The notes under the pieces: generated by a model
Database searches by the model: none
Seen by the model: only the letters and a program-made list of their open reading frames with translations
Told to the model about the DNA's origin: nothing
Part shown: positions 1-6,540 of the stretch, piece after piece
Numbering within the stretch: the first letter of the stretch is position 1
How the letters are laid out: each line of letters starts with the position of its first letter
From: UBA5359 sp028699365 [NCBI: bacterium]
Lineage (GTDB): Bacteria > UBP13 > UBA5359
NCBI GenBank assembly: GCA_028699365.1
Contig: JAQVUQ010000157.1
Span: 1 to 6,622 of the forward strand
DNA length: 6,622 nucleotides
Direction: 5' to 3'
Position numbers and translations under genes: made by a program

Positions 1-125
1 TGCAAAGTTGCAAATCAGGCTCTGCGAGCTGGAAATCTCCCAAAAGTCCAAATAGCAATTCACATCCAAAACCGGCAGTGGCAAAGGATGAAAGCATCTG
101 AATATCGCCCACTTCATTCATGAAA
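1..125. other. Unassigned edge sequence replacing the end of the export gene
   Basis: I recognise no gene here. G+C is about 45% over 1-120 against about 54% over 121-240, and the plus strand is A-rich (about 42 A to 24 T in 1-120). Several frames are open because the stretch is short: plus frame 1 runs from 1 to a TGA at 121-123 (40 codons, possible C-terminal fragment), and on the minus strand ATGs overlapping or near the export-gene stop (frames MNEV... and MKWA...) run off the edge without a good ribosome binding site. The first 12 bases form a small inverted repeat (TGCAA-AG-TTGCA). It could be the edge of a mobile element, another repeat, or a misassembled join. Confidence 0.45.
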
Positions 126-611
126 TCGCAATAAGGCCCCGTAATCCACCTTACGCAAAGCCCCGTTGGCGCTTATCAAGGAAAGGCAAGACAGATCGGC
201 ATCAGCCACCGCACCACCGGCAAGAGCTATTCCTTCCAGTAGCGTAGAGCCTTTAGGCAACTGAAACGCCCCCGGGTTCTTCACTTCCCCCAGGACAAAG
301 ACCTTGTCATACCCCAGGCTGACAACGGTTATGCTTACTCTAGGATTCCTGATGTAATCGGAGAGTTTTCCGGCCAGCAACTTTTCGGCATCCCTGGAGG
401 TCAACCCTGCCAGCGTCAACTCGCCGGCCAGCGGATAATCTATAGCACCGTCGCTGCGGACAACCTGTTTCATAGAAAGGTTGTCGTAACCGAAGACCAT
501 TATCTGCAGATTATCTCCCTTTCCGATGCGATGCTCCCCGGCAAATGACACAGAACATATGCAAATCACCAGGATACATAGGGCCAAAAACTTAGTAACG
601 TTTTTTTTCAC
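114..611 (-). CDS. Wza-like polysaccharide export protein (Poly_export + SLBB), probably C-terminally truncated
   Basis: This protein has 165 residues from GTG 611 (168 from TTG 620). Family members form or line the outer-membrane export channel for the polysaccharide. A Sec signal peptide (MKKNVTKFLALCILVICICS then VSFA|G, cut near residue 24) has no good lipobox, so export through signal peptidase I is likely. The Poly_export domain (about 27-98) begins HRIGKGDNLQIMVFGYDNL. The SLBB domain (about 103-162) has KVFVLGEVKNPGAFQLPKG (103-121) and LLEGIALAGG (124-133). Relatives continue after the LRKVDYGALL-like segment with roughly 25-35 residues that include an LxPGDvvyVP motif; here the frame ends RFHE-stop. 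That motif is absent from the other minus-strand frames in the remaining 113 bp, so a simple frameshift does not explain it. An A8 tract follows the start codon directly. The gene sits 5 bp after the kinase stop. Confidence 0.87.
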   Translation of the reverse strand: MKKNVTKFLALCILVICICSVSFAGEHRIGKGDNLQIMVFGYDNLSMKQVVRSDGAIDYPLAGELTLAGLTSRDAEKLLAGKLSDYIRNPRVSITVVSLGYDKVFVLGEVKNPGAFQLPKGSTLLEGIALAGGAVADADLSCLSLISANGALRKVDYGALLRFHE

Positions 612-616
612 TGAGA

Positions 617-2794
617 TCAAGCCTCCTGTCGTCGCTTGCGAGGCTTGAATATCCTCTTCAGCGGAGAGTTGTGCCTTGTTTTTTTGGTATCCTGACCGTA
701 ATAGTAATAGTAGTAATAGTTATAGTTAAGGTATCCACCGCCATCCACCCTGACATTATTGAGGACAGCGCCCAGCAGACGCACCCTGGCATTATCGAAT
801 ATATTCCTGGCCCGCATGGCCGCCTCCATGGCTACGGAAGAGGAATCCAACACAAGGATAACACCGTCCAGCCTAGATGCCAGAACGAGACTATCCGTTA
901 AGGCAAGGCAAGGAGGCAAATCGTAAATGACGACCTCTGCCATATCTTCAAGGTCTTTTATTATTTCTTCCATACGGTTGGATGCCAGCAGTTCGACAGG
1001 GTTCGGCGGTATGGGGCCGCTGGCAAGCAGCTTCAGGTTCTCAATGTTAGTATCCTGTACGGCATCCTTAAGAGCAATGCCGCCGGATATGACACTGGTC
1101 AGCCCTATACCGTGAGCCAAGCCAAAGCTCGTATGCTGTGTGGGACGGCGCAAATCGCTATCCACCAGAATTACGTTCTTGTTGTTCATAGCCATGGAGA
1201 GGGCCAGGTTAGCGGCAGTCAGGGATTTCCCCTCAGAGACACCAGGGCTGGTTATCAGAAAACTACGTACCGGCCTGTCCACCGAAGTGAAGGCGATGTT
1301 GGACCGCAGCGTCCTATAGGCTTCGACCACCGGGTCACGATGGTCCAGATTGCTGATGATCTTGTCATCGGCCTTTATGCGCGGGATTATGCCCAGAGCC
1401 GACAGGCCTATCTTCTGCTCCACATCGGCCAGTGTCTTGACCGTATCATCAAGATGATCCAGCAGAAACGCCAAGCCCAGCCCAATAGCCAGGCCTAAGA
1501 TCAACCCCAAGAGGATATTCTGCTTCGGTTTAGGTTCCACCGGTATCTGTGGCACAGGAGCATTTTCGACAAGACGGGCGTTGCCCGTCTGCATAACTTC
1601 GTTTATGCGTATCTCCTCCTGCTTCTGTAGAAGCATGGTATATATATTTTCATTGACTTCCTTCTCGCGCATCAGGCGAGCAAGGCTTACCTCCTGGCCC
1701 GGCAGTCTGGACAACCCGGTCTTCATCTCCTCGCCAAGGGAGGAGAGTGCACATGATTTGGCCTCCGCTGTCATGATATCCGTCTGCAGTTCCGCCACCT
1801 GAGCGCAAAGCTCCCGTTTGGCATCAAGATCAACATTGCTACCGCTGACGGCCCGTTTTATCTCCCCGGCCAGTCTAATACGTACAGCTTCAAGCTCTGC
1901 CTTACATTTGACCACCTCCGGGTGCTTATCCGTATACTCAGCGCTCAGGGAAGCAAGCTTTATTTCACCATCCACCAGGCTTTCCTTGAGCTTCTCCACC
2001 GTTGGAGAACTGGAAACCGATTCCAACGAGGAGAGCAATGCCTGGTTTTGCTCTCTCAACTGCGCCTTGAACTCGTTCATACGAGTCCTCTTTTCAATCA
2101 TCTGCACCTTGAGATCTGCCATCTGGTCCTCCACTCCAGCCAGACTATTCACGATGCCGTTTGCAGTTGACGATAGCTCCATGATACCGGTCTTTTCTTT
2201 GAAACCCTTTATCTTCTCCTCGGCACGGTTCAACTGCCCCCGGGCAATGTCCATTTGAGCAGTAATATACTCCCTGGCCCTCTTGTTGCTCTCTCTGGAC
2301 ATATCGGTGCTCTGGATGATAAAGATCTCACCTACAGCATTAGCCACCTCCGCAGCCTCTCGTGAGTCGTTGGAGCGGTAGACAACCTCGATTATATTAC
2401 TCTCCTTGTTGGCATGGGCAGCAAGGCCTGAGAGAATTTTCACCGGAGATACCTCCAGCGGGTCATCTGCAGCCTTCAATCTCTCCGAGACAGCCTCGGC
2501 CAGAGGATAACGCCTGAGCAGGGCGATCTGTTTATCCAGGCTTACCCCGCTAAAATACCCCCCCGACGCAGCACGCTCGCTGAGAACAGAATTAGGCGGC
2601 TCTATCATAATCCTCAGAGAAGTTTCGAAGACAGGAGCCTTGAGAGCGGTAAATAACACAGCGGCGGCAACTGTCAGAAAAACAGCCCCCAGAATAACCC
2701 ATCTGCGCGCAAACAAAACATTGATATATTCTTTAAGACTTACGCTCTGTTCCTGTGTAACAATTTCATATTCCTGCTGCAATGTTGCTACCAT
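617..2794 (-). CDS. Wzc-like chain-length determinant with BY-type tyrosine autokinase domain
   Basis: This 725-residue inner-membrane protein should set chain length and drive export through cycles of tyrosine autophosphorylation. A Wzz domain starts near residue 18, with transmembrane segment 1 at about 32-52. The periplasmic part (about 165-405) is rich in coiled coil. A Pro-rich segment (413-424, PVPQIPVEPKPK) precedes transmembrane segment 2 (about 427-445). The cytoplasmic kinase has an ExxRxxR oligomerisation motif (491-497), Walker A SPGVSEGKS (516-524, Lys523), Walker A' VILVDSDLRR (541-550, Asp545/Asp547) and Walker B VVIYDLPP (621-628, Asp625). The tail carries nine Tyr within 688-699, then a basic end (KRIFKPRKRRQEA). 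Kinase and Wzz parts are fused, as in proteobacterial enzymes. The ATG at 2794 abuts its GGGAAGGA, which is unusually close; a TTG four codons later (2782) is an alternative with a 12-nt gap. The TGA overlaps the TTG of the next frame. Confidence 0.94.
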   Translation of the reverse strand: MVATLQQEYEIVTQEQSVSLKEYINVLFARRWVILGAVFLTVAAAVLFTALKAPVFETSLRIMIEPPNSVLSERAASGGYFSGVSLDKQIALLRRYPLAEAVSERLKAADDPLEVSPVKILSGLAAHANKESNIIEVVYRSNDSREAAEVANAVGEIFIIQSTDMSRESNKRAREYITAQMDIARGQLNRAEEKIKGFKEKTGIMELSSTANGIVNSLAGVEDQMADLKVQMIEKRTRMNEFKAQLREQNQALLSSLESVSSSPTVEKLKESLVDGEIKLASLSAEYTDKHPEVVKCKAELEAVRIRLAGEIKRAVSGSNVDLDAKRELCAQVAELQTDIMTAEAKSCALSSLGEEMKTGLSRLPGQEVSLARLMREKEVNENIYTMLLQKQEEIRINEVMQTGNARLVENAPVPQIPVEPKPKQNILLGLILGLAIGLGLAFLLDHLDDTVKTLADVEQKIGLSALGIIPRIKADDKIISNLDHRDPVVEAYRTLRSNIAFTSVDRPVRSFLITSPGVSEGKSLTAANLALSMAMNNKNVILVDSDLRRPTQHTSFGLAHGIGLTSVISGGIALKDAVQDTNIENLKLLASGPIPPNPVELLASNRMEEIIKDLEDMAEVVIYDLPPCLALTDSLVLASRLDGVILVLDSSSVAMEAAMRARNIFDNARVRLLGAVLNNVRVDGGGYLNYNYYYYYYYGQDTKKTRHNSPLKRIFKPRKRRQEA
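622..627 (-). promoter_or_regulatory. Ribosome binding site deciding the start of the export protein
   Basis: The minus strand reads AGGAGG. It is 1 nt from the TTG at 620 and 10 nt from the in-frame GTG at 611. The spacing favours GTG, which also gives a standard signal peptide beginning Met-Lys-Lys. The site lies within the last codons of the kinase gene. Confidence 0.65.
698..733 (-). repeat. Tyrosine-codon cluster (autophosphorylation tail of the kinase)
   Basis: Nine Tyr codons fall within 12 codons (residues 688-699), the last seven consecutive (698-718) and made of mixed TAT and TAC. Tyr clusters at the C terminus of BY-kinases are the autophosphorylation sites. The mixed codons interrupt a perfect trinucleotide repeat, yet the tract is still low complexity and could change in copy number. 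Confidence 0.8.
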
Positions 2795-2902
2795 TCCTTC
2801 CCGTATATTAGTTCTGCAGACGGCCGCATTCTCTCAATGACAAAACCACCCATATTATATTCGCTGGATTGTGCCCTTATTCCTGCATCCCCTGCACAGC
2901 AG
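2795..2902. other. 108-bp intergenic gap, no convincing promoter or terminator
   Basis: This is the only substantial gap between genes. On the minus strand there is an isolated TATAAT (2859-2854), but 17-18 nt upstream there is nothing like TTGACA. There is no GC-rich stem followed by a U tract. GGGAAGGA (2802-2795) abuts the ATG of the next gene. The gap may hold an internal promoter for the kinase and export genes, but the sequence does not show one clearly. Confidence 0.4.
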
Positions 2903-3499
2903 TCAGCGTCTAAAGATCTTCAGGAGAGTATAAATAATGATCTTGAAGTCCGTCCATACGGAGGAACCGACGGCGTATTCCAGGTTAAGCCGTATCTTCT
3001 CCGGCATAATTTCACTGATGTACGCCTTTTCGGGGGCCTCGGCTGTGGCCAGCAATCCGCTCTCATCCCGGTATTTGATGGAGGCAGGATCGGTTATTCC
3101 CGGCATAAGGGCCAATACTTTACGCTGTTCAGGCGTATAGCACTCCACGTAACGAGGCACTTCGGGGCGGGGACCGACCAGACTCATATCACCCTTGAGC
3201 ACGTTGAACAACTGTGGCAGTTCATCCAGCTTCAGGTCCCTGAGCAACCTGCCGTAGCACGTTATTCGAGGGTCCGCTCTCACGGTTAGCTGCAGACCGC
3301 GCCCTTCTGCATCTTCGACCATGGTCCTGAATTTGTAAATCGTAAAAGGCTTCCCCATGCGTCCCATCCTCGTCTGGCAGAACAGGATCGGCCCTTTAGA
3401 ATCAAGCTTTATACACAGGGCCAGAACAGCCATTAGAGGTAAAAGGAGCAGCAGACCGGGAACAACACATAAAAGATCAAAAGCCCTCTTTAAAGTCAA
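2903..3499 (-). CDS. Small phosphoglycosyl transferase (bacterial sugar transferase, PglC-like)
   Basis: This 198-residue protein should start repeat-unit synthesis by moving a sugar phosphate from a UDP-sugar to undecaprenyl phosphate at the inner membrane. It opens with KRAFDLL (4-10), then a hydrophobic segment with an internal Pro (about 11-30, [10 protein letters not shown]), consistent with the re-entrant helix of monotopic enzymes. [17 protein letters not shown] (36-52) and KFRTM (56-60) follow. [20 protein letters not shown] (91-110) carries the likely catalytic Asp92-Glu93 pair and leads into the GPRP motif (109-112). [15 protein letters not shown] (133-147) replaces the PGITG-type motif common in WbaP/WcaJ enzymes. 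It is the catalytic core only, without the large N-terminal membrane domain of WbaP. The TTG start lies in a TTGA overlap with the aminotransferase stop. The neighbouring aminotransferase makes an amino sugar a plausible substrate, but this is inference. Confidence 0.93.
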   Translation of the reverse strand: MTLKRAFDLLCVVPGLLLLLPLMAVLALCIKLDSKGPILFCQTRMGRMGKPFTIYKFRTMVEDAEGRGLQLTVRADPRITCYGRLLRDLKLDELPQLFNVLKGDMSLVGPRPEVPRYVECYTPEQRKVLALMPGITDPASIKYRDESGLLATAEAPEKAYISEIMPEKIRLNLEYAVGSSVWTDFKIIIYTLLKIFRR

Positions 3500-4650
3500 C
3501 AGCCCAGAATCTCCTTTACAGCCTTGATAACTCTATCCTGCTCTCTCTCCATCATACGCGTATATAAAGGCAAGCTGACCGCCCGCAGATACTCTCTGTA
3601 AGCATACGGATAATCTTCAGGAGACAAAGAATAGGTATCCCTCCAGTACGGATGTATGTGTAGCGGGATGAAATGGACACTGCAGCCTATGCCCAGAGAC
3701 GACATGCTTTCAATAAAGCTATCGCGGCTGATCCCGCAGTCATCATTCAGACGTATGACGTAAAGATGCCAGGCGTGCATATCGCCGTGTGGAGGTTCGG
3801 GAGGGAGTCGTAGAGGCATATCTGCCAGAGCATCGTTATAGCGCTCCGTCATGACTTGACGTATTTTCTGAAATGAATACGCCTTTTTTAACTGGTGAAT
3901 GCCTATGGAGGCAGCCAAGTCCGTCATATTGTATTTAAACCCCGGCGCGACAACCTGGTAATGCCAGGAAGGCGTGGTAGAGACATACCGGTCGAAGGCA
4001 TCACGGCTTATGCCGTGAAGACGCATCACCCGGCAACGTTTCGCCATCTCGCTACTCCGGGTGACCACCATCCCTCCCTCACCGGTGGTGATGGTCTTGG
4101 TGGCGTAAAAGCTGTAGACGACGGCATCACTGTCCAGAGTTCCCACCAATTTTCCATCGCAAGTGCTCGGCAGTGCATGAGCCGCATCCTCTATGACCAT
4201 AAGCCCATGCCTGCGGGCAATACGTATTATCCGCTCCATATCACAGGCCAAGCCGGCAAAGTGAACAGGCATTATCGCCTTGGTACGGGAAGTGACGGCA
4301 GCTTCTATGCCGTCAGGATCGATGTTAAGCGTTGACGGATCGATATCCACAAACACAGGCCTTGCCCCCAGATAGCGGATCACCTCCGCCGTGGCCGTAA
4401 AGGTGTAGGGCGTGGTGATGACTTCATCCCCCGGGCCGATACCGGCAGCTTCCAGAGCCAGATGCAACCCGGCTGTAGCGGAGTTAACAGCCACAGCTTC
4501 GATTCCCCCGCCCAGGAATGCTGCAAAGTCCTCCTCTAAGCGTCGGGCTTTCGGTCCGGTGGTGATCCATCCCGATTTAAGGGAATCCACCACCTCGGCA
4601 ATCTCTTCTTCGCCGATATCCGGCAGAGCAAAGGGTATGAAATCACTCAC
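3496..4650 (-). CDS. DegT/DnrJ/EryC1/StrS-family PLP-dependent sugar aminotransferase
   Basis: This 384-residue protein should transfer an amino group, usually from glutamate, to a keto position of a nucleotide-activated sugar, most often a 4-keto-6-deoxy sugar, with PLP as cofactor. Residues 6-11 (PFALPD) and 25-33 (KSGWITTGP) are the family's opening motifs. [12 protein letters not shown] (55-66) is the phosphate-binding region, [16 protein letters not shown] (75-90) follows, [10 protein letters not shown] (153-162) carries Asp155, which should contact the pyridine nitrogen, and [15 protein letters not shown] (180-194) carries the likely PLP Lys185. [18 protein letters not shown] (237-254) is also typical. 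Length is normal for the family. The partner dehydratase that would make the keto sugar is not in the window, so bacillosamine-, perosamine- or ArnB-type chemistry cannot be separated. The GTG start overlaps the upstream gene by 8 bp and the stop overlaps the downstream TTG start by 4 bp. Confidence 0.93.
   Translation of the reverse strand: MSDFIPFALPDIGEEEIAEVVDSLKSGWITTGPKARRLEEDFAAFLGGGIEAVAVNSATAGLHLALEAAGIGPGDEVITTPYTFTATAEVIRYLGARPVFVDIDPSTLNIDPDGIEAAVTSRTKAIMPVHFAGLACDMERIIRIARRHGLMVIEDAAHALPSTCDGKLVGTLDSDAVVYSFYATKTITTGEGGMVVTRSSEMAKRCRVMRLHGISRDAFDRYVSTTPSWHYQVVAPGFKYNMTDLAASIGIHQLKKAYSFQKIRQVMTERYNDALADMPLRLPPEPPHGDMHAWHLYVIRLNDDCGISRDSFIESMSSLGIGCSVHFIPLHIHPYWRDTYSLSPEDYPYAYREYLRAVSLPLYTRMMEREQDRVIKAVKEILGC
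3511..3516 (-). promoter_or_regulatory. Ribosome binding site for the phosphoglycosyl transferase
   Basis: The minus strand reads AAGGAG, ending 11 nt before the TTG at 3499. An in-frame CTG at 3502 would be 8 nt away, so the exact start is slightly uncertain. The site is inside the end of the aminotransferase gene. Confidence 0.55.
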
Positions 4651-5905
4651 AGTGCCACCTCCTCAAGCGTAATGGAATGGCGCTCCCGTCCAATGAAGAC
4701 AGGAGATCACGGAACATGGAAACGGTTATTTCACGAGTATACTTGCCTCGATAGGCTGCCAGCGCGTTACGTCCCATGCGCCGGCAAAGGCCGGGATCGG
4801 ACATAAGGACGGATACCGCTTCGGCCAGGCCCCGGGGATCATCCGGAGAAATAACGAAACCGCACTCCTCCTCCCTGATAACCCTGGCAATCTCACTGTC
4901 ATCCTCGGCTATGCCTATGATGGGACGTCCGCTGGCAAGCACTCCAATAAGCTTGCAGGGCACGACAAGGCCGGAGAAGCCAGCAGCCAGAGAGACCATG
5001 GCGGCATGGCAGGCAGTCTGCGAAACATCCACGACATCCTCATCCATAAAGGGGAGAAAGGTTATATTATCCATTCCGCCGGCAGCTTTTTCCAGCGCCG
5101 GTCTCTTCCTGCCGCCTCCGATAAAAAGAAAACAGGCCTTCTCAGGAAGTAGAGACAAAGCCTCGATAAATATGCCGGCGTCATGGCACCAGCCAAGATT
5201 TCCCGAGTACTGGACCACGAACCTGTCGTCCAGGCTCAACTCCTTAAGGAGAGGATTATCCTTCGGGGAAATTTCGGCCATACCGTTAGAATTGTTCCAA
5301 TTGGGAATGAAGACTATGTCGTCCTTACGCTTGCCGACGGTCAGGGCATCTACCCTTTGCCACATATCCCTGCCTATAACAACAAATTTATCGGTTTTCC
5401 TATAGAAAAGGACGTTAAGGAAGCGCCATAGTTTAAAGACCGGCGAACGCCTGCCAATCATTCCGCCTGCCGCAAGAACGTCCGGGTAGATATCGTGGAC
5501 AAGGTGAACGATCCTGTACCCGGGGCGGAATATCTTCAGCAACCATACTATCCAGAGCAGAAAGGGAGGAGTGGTAAGAACAATAAGCGTGGCTTTTCCT
5601 TTTTTAAAGAGCAGGTGAGTAAAGACAAACAATATGTAGGTAAGACTGTTTATCATCCTGAAGGTCATCTTTCGATGCGGCAGACAGGTCGTCCCCCCCC
5701 TGTGGATATGAACTCCCATGTGCTCGATGTGGGACGCAAGACGCTTGCTGCCGTAATAACTGGGTTGCGCGCACAGGGCGGAAACGCTCATGCCGCCGGC
5801 AACAAGGTCCACCGCCAGTTCCGACATCAGCTTCCCTGAGGAAACCATCTCCGGATAAAAAACAGAATTAAGTATGATTACTTCCTGTTTGCTCTCAGCA
5901 GCCAT
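4643..5905 (-). CDS. GT4-type glycosyltransferase (WbuB/WcaI-like)
   Basis: This 420-residue protein is a GT-B fold glycosyltransferase that should add one sugar to the lipid-linked repeat unit at the cytoplasmic face of the inner membrane. The N-terminal acceptor domain opens with [20 protein letters not shown] (11-30). A hydrophobic stretch (about 105-125) is followed by [11 protein letters not shown] (134-144), typical of the WbuB/WcaI group. The donor domain starts near 230 with [13 protein letters not shown] and contains [10 protein letters not shown] (260-269). The nucleotide-sugar site is [17 protein letters not shown] (314-330) followed by [13 protein letters not shown] (338-350); in relatives this reads VPSK(x)nGRP. 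The start is ATG with TGAGG 7 nt upstream (5913-5917). A run of eight G falls in codons 69-71. The C-terminal tail Arg-Arg-Trp is encoded by AGG AGG TGG, which is also the next gene's ribosome binding site. The donor sugar is unknown. Confidence 0.9.
   Translation of the reverse strand: MAAESKQEVIILNSVFYPEMVSSGKLMSELAVDLVAGGMSVSALCAQPSYYGSKRLASHIEHMGVHIHRGGTTCLPHRKMTFRMINSLTYILFVFTHLLFKKGKATLIVLTTPPFLLWIVWLLKIFRPGYRIVHLVHDIYPDVLAAGGMIGRRSPVFKLWRFLNVLFYRKTDKFVVIGRDMWQRVDALTVGKRKDDIVFIPNWNNSNGMAEISPKDNPLLKELSLDDRFVVQYSGNLGWCHDAGIFIEALSLLPEKACFLFIGGGRKRPALEKAAGGMDNITFLPFMDEDVVDVSQTACHAAMVSLAAGFSGLVVPCKLIGVLASGRPIIGIAEDDSEIARVIREEECGFVISPDDPRGLAEAVSVLMSDPGLCRRMGRNALAAYRGKYTREITVSMFRDLLSSLDGSAIPLRLRRWHCE
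4656..4664 (-). promoter_or_regulatory. Strong ribosome binding site for the aminotransferase
   Basis: The minus strand reads GAGGAGGTG, then 5 nt, then GTG at 4650. It is a near-perfect complement to the 3' end of 16S rRNA and decides the GTG start. It is embedded in the last codons of the upstream glycosyltransferase, so ribosomes finishing that gene are placed at this start. Confidence 0.8.
5693..5700 (-). repeat. G8 homopolymer tract within the glycosyltransferase gene
   Basis: On the coding strand there are eight consecutive G (CAC AGG GGG GGG ACG), encoding Arg69-Gly70-Gly71. A one-base gain or loss would shift frame early and inactivate the enzyme. Such tracts can serve as slippage sites for on/off switching of surface-glycan genes. 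Whether this one varies cannot be seen from one sequence. Confidence 0.5.
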
Positions 5906-5907
5906 AT

Positions 5908-6540
5908 CTATGCCTCATTGTGAACGTTATTTTCCTGCGGGCCCACCCTGGCTACAGCGTATCTGTCACGCAATACTCTGGCCGGAGTACCTATACAGAT
6001 CTTGCCTGCAGGCAAATCCGTAAAAGCAGCAGATCTGGCACCAAGAACGGTGTTTCTGCCCACGGTAACACCAGGTCCCACAAAGGCATCCGTCGCCACC
6101 CAACACCCGTCCTCCAAGGTTACCGGTCCTGTATGCAATATAAAATCAGGGTCATCGGGATCGTGCGTTCCTGTGCAAATGTGAGCATACTGGGATACCA
6201 CGCACCCGCGTCCTATGGCTACAGGGGCCAGATTGTAGAGACGGGCTTCATCGCCTACCATTGCACCATCTCCTATAGTCAATCTCCAGGGGAACTCTAC
6301 TTTAACACCCGGTCTGATAATAACCCCCCTGCCTATGCTGGCTCCGAACACCCTGAGCCAGAAAATGCGCCAGGAGTAACATGGCCGGGGCAGCAGATCG
6401 AAAAGCCATTGCCGCACAAGCAGCCATAACAGAAAAACAATCCCTGAGGCTCCCCTGCTGTAACCGGCAGGCACAATATTAAGAATGCCCCCGGTTTCAC
6501 CACCCAGCCTTTTTCTATCCCCGGACATTTCAGGAGACAC
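5908..6540 (-). CDS. WcaF-type acyltransferase (LbH family), probable sugar O-acetyltransferase
   Basis: This 210-residue protein should transfer an acyl group, most likely acetyl from acetyl-CoA, to a sugar hydroxyl of the growing repeat unit. Residues about 31-50 form a hydrophobic stretch that may sit on the membrane, followed by an Arg/Trp-rich segment (57-65). From about 66 to 190 the protein shows hexapeptide-repeat (left-handed beta-helix) sequence: FGASIGRGVIIRPGV, FPWRLTIGDGAMVGDEARLYNL, then CTGTHD with the likely catalytic His126, and a late GTPARVLRD motif (184-192). This layout matches the colanic-acid acetyltransferase WcaF family. The N terminus (about 25 residues) and the polar tail (about 193-210) look longer than the family core. 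The start is GTG, chosen for its ribosome binding site. The gene ends 2 bp before the next one. The acceptor sugar and position of acylation cannot be read from sequence. Confidence 0.88.
   Translation of the reverse strand: MSPEMSGDRKRLGGETGGILNIVPAGYSRGASGIVFLLWLLVRQWLFDLLPRPCYSWRIFWLRVFGASIGRGVIIRPGVKVEFPWRLTIGDGAMVGDEARLYNLAPVAIGRGCVVSQYAHICTGTHDPDDPDFILHTGPVTLEDGCWVATDAFVGPGVTVGRNTVLGARSAAFTDLPAGKICIGTPARVLRDRYAVARVGPQENNVHNEA

Noticed and set aside
671-2258. Several plus-strand open frames opposite the kinase gene
   Set aside because: All are antisense to a gene with clear Walker motifs. Their products show no domain or signal and have no convincing ribosome binding sites.
2558-2564. 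C7 tract (G7 on the coding strand) in the kinase gene as a slippage site
   Set aside because: At seven bases it is shorter than most variable tracts, and it encodes Gly-Gly in a region where Gly is plausible.
2788-2829. Minus-strand 13-codon frame (MRPSAELIYGKEW) ending over the kinase start, as a possible leader peptide
   Set aside because: No proper ribosome binding site and no regulatory codon pattern; short frames like this are expected by chance.
2854-2859. TATAAT as a sigma-70 -10 element
   Set aside because: No -35-like hexamer at 16-18 nt and no extended -10 TG, so it is not strong enough to annotate as a promoter.
2837-3289. Plus-strand open frame of 150 codons reaching from the intergenic gap into the transferase gene
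   Set aside because: Most of it is antisense to the phosphoglycosyl transferase and its product resembles no family I know.
3895-4335. Plus-strand open frame of 146 codons opposite the aminotransferase gene
   Set aside because: Shadow of a strongly conserved gene, with no independent evidence of coding.
4776-5405. Plus-strand open frame of 209 codons
   Set aside because: It lies wholly antisense to the well-supported glycosyltransferase. Its product is low in recognisable motifs and rich in Ser/Arg/Pro, as expected of a shadow frame.
6002-6015. Perfect 14-bp palindrome TTGCCTGCAGGCAA
   Set aside because: It is inside the acyltransferase coding sequence, and a 14-bp palindrome is expected about 0.4 times by chance in a window this size.
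5920-6429. Plus-strand open frame of 169 codons opposite the acyltransferase gene
   Set aside because: Shadow frame. The minus strand has clear hexapeptide repeats and a catalytic His here.
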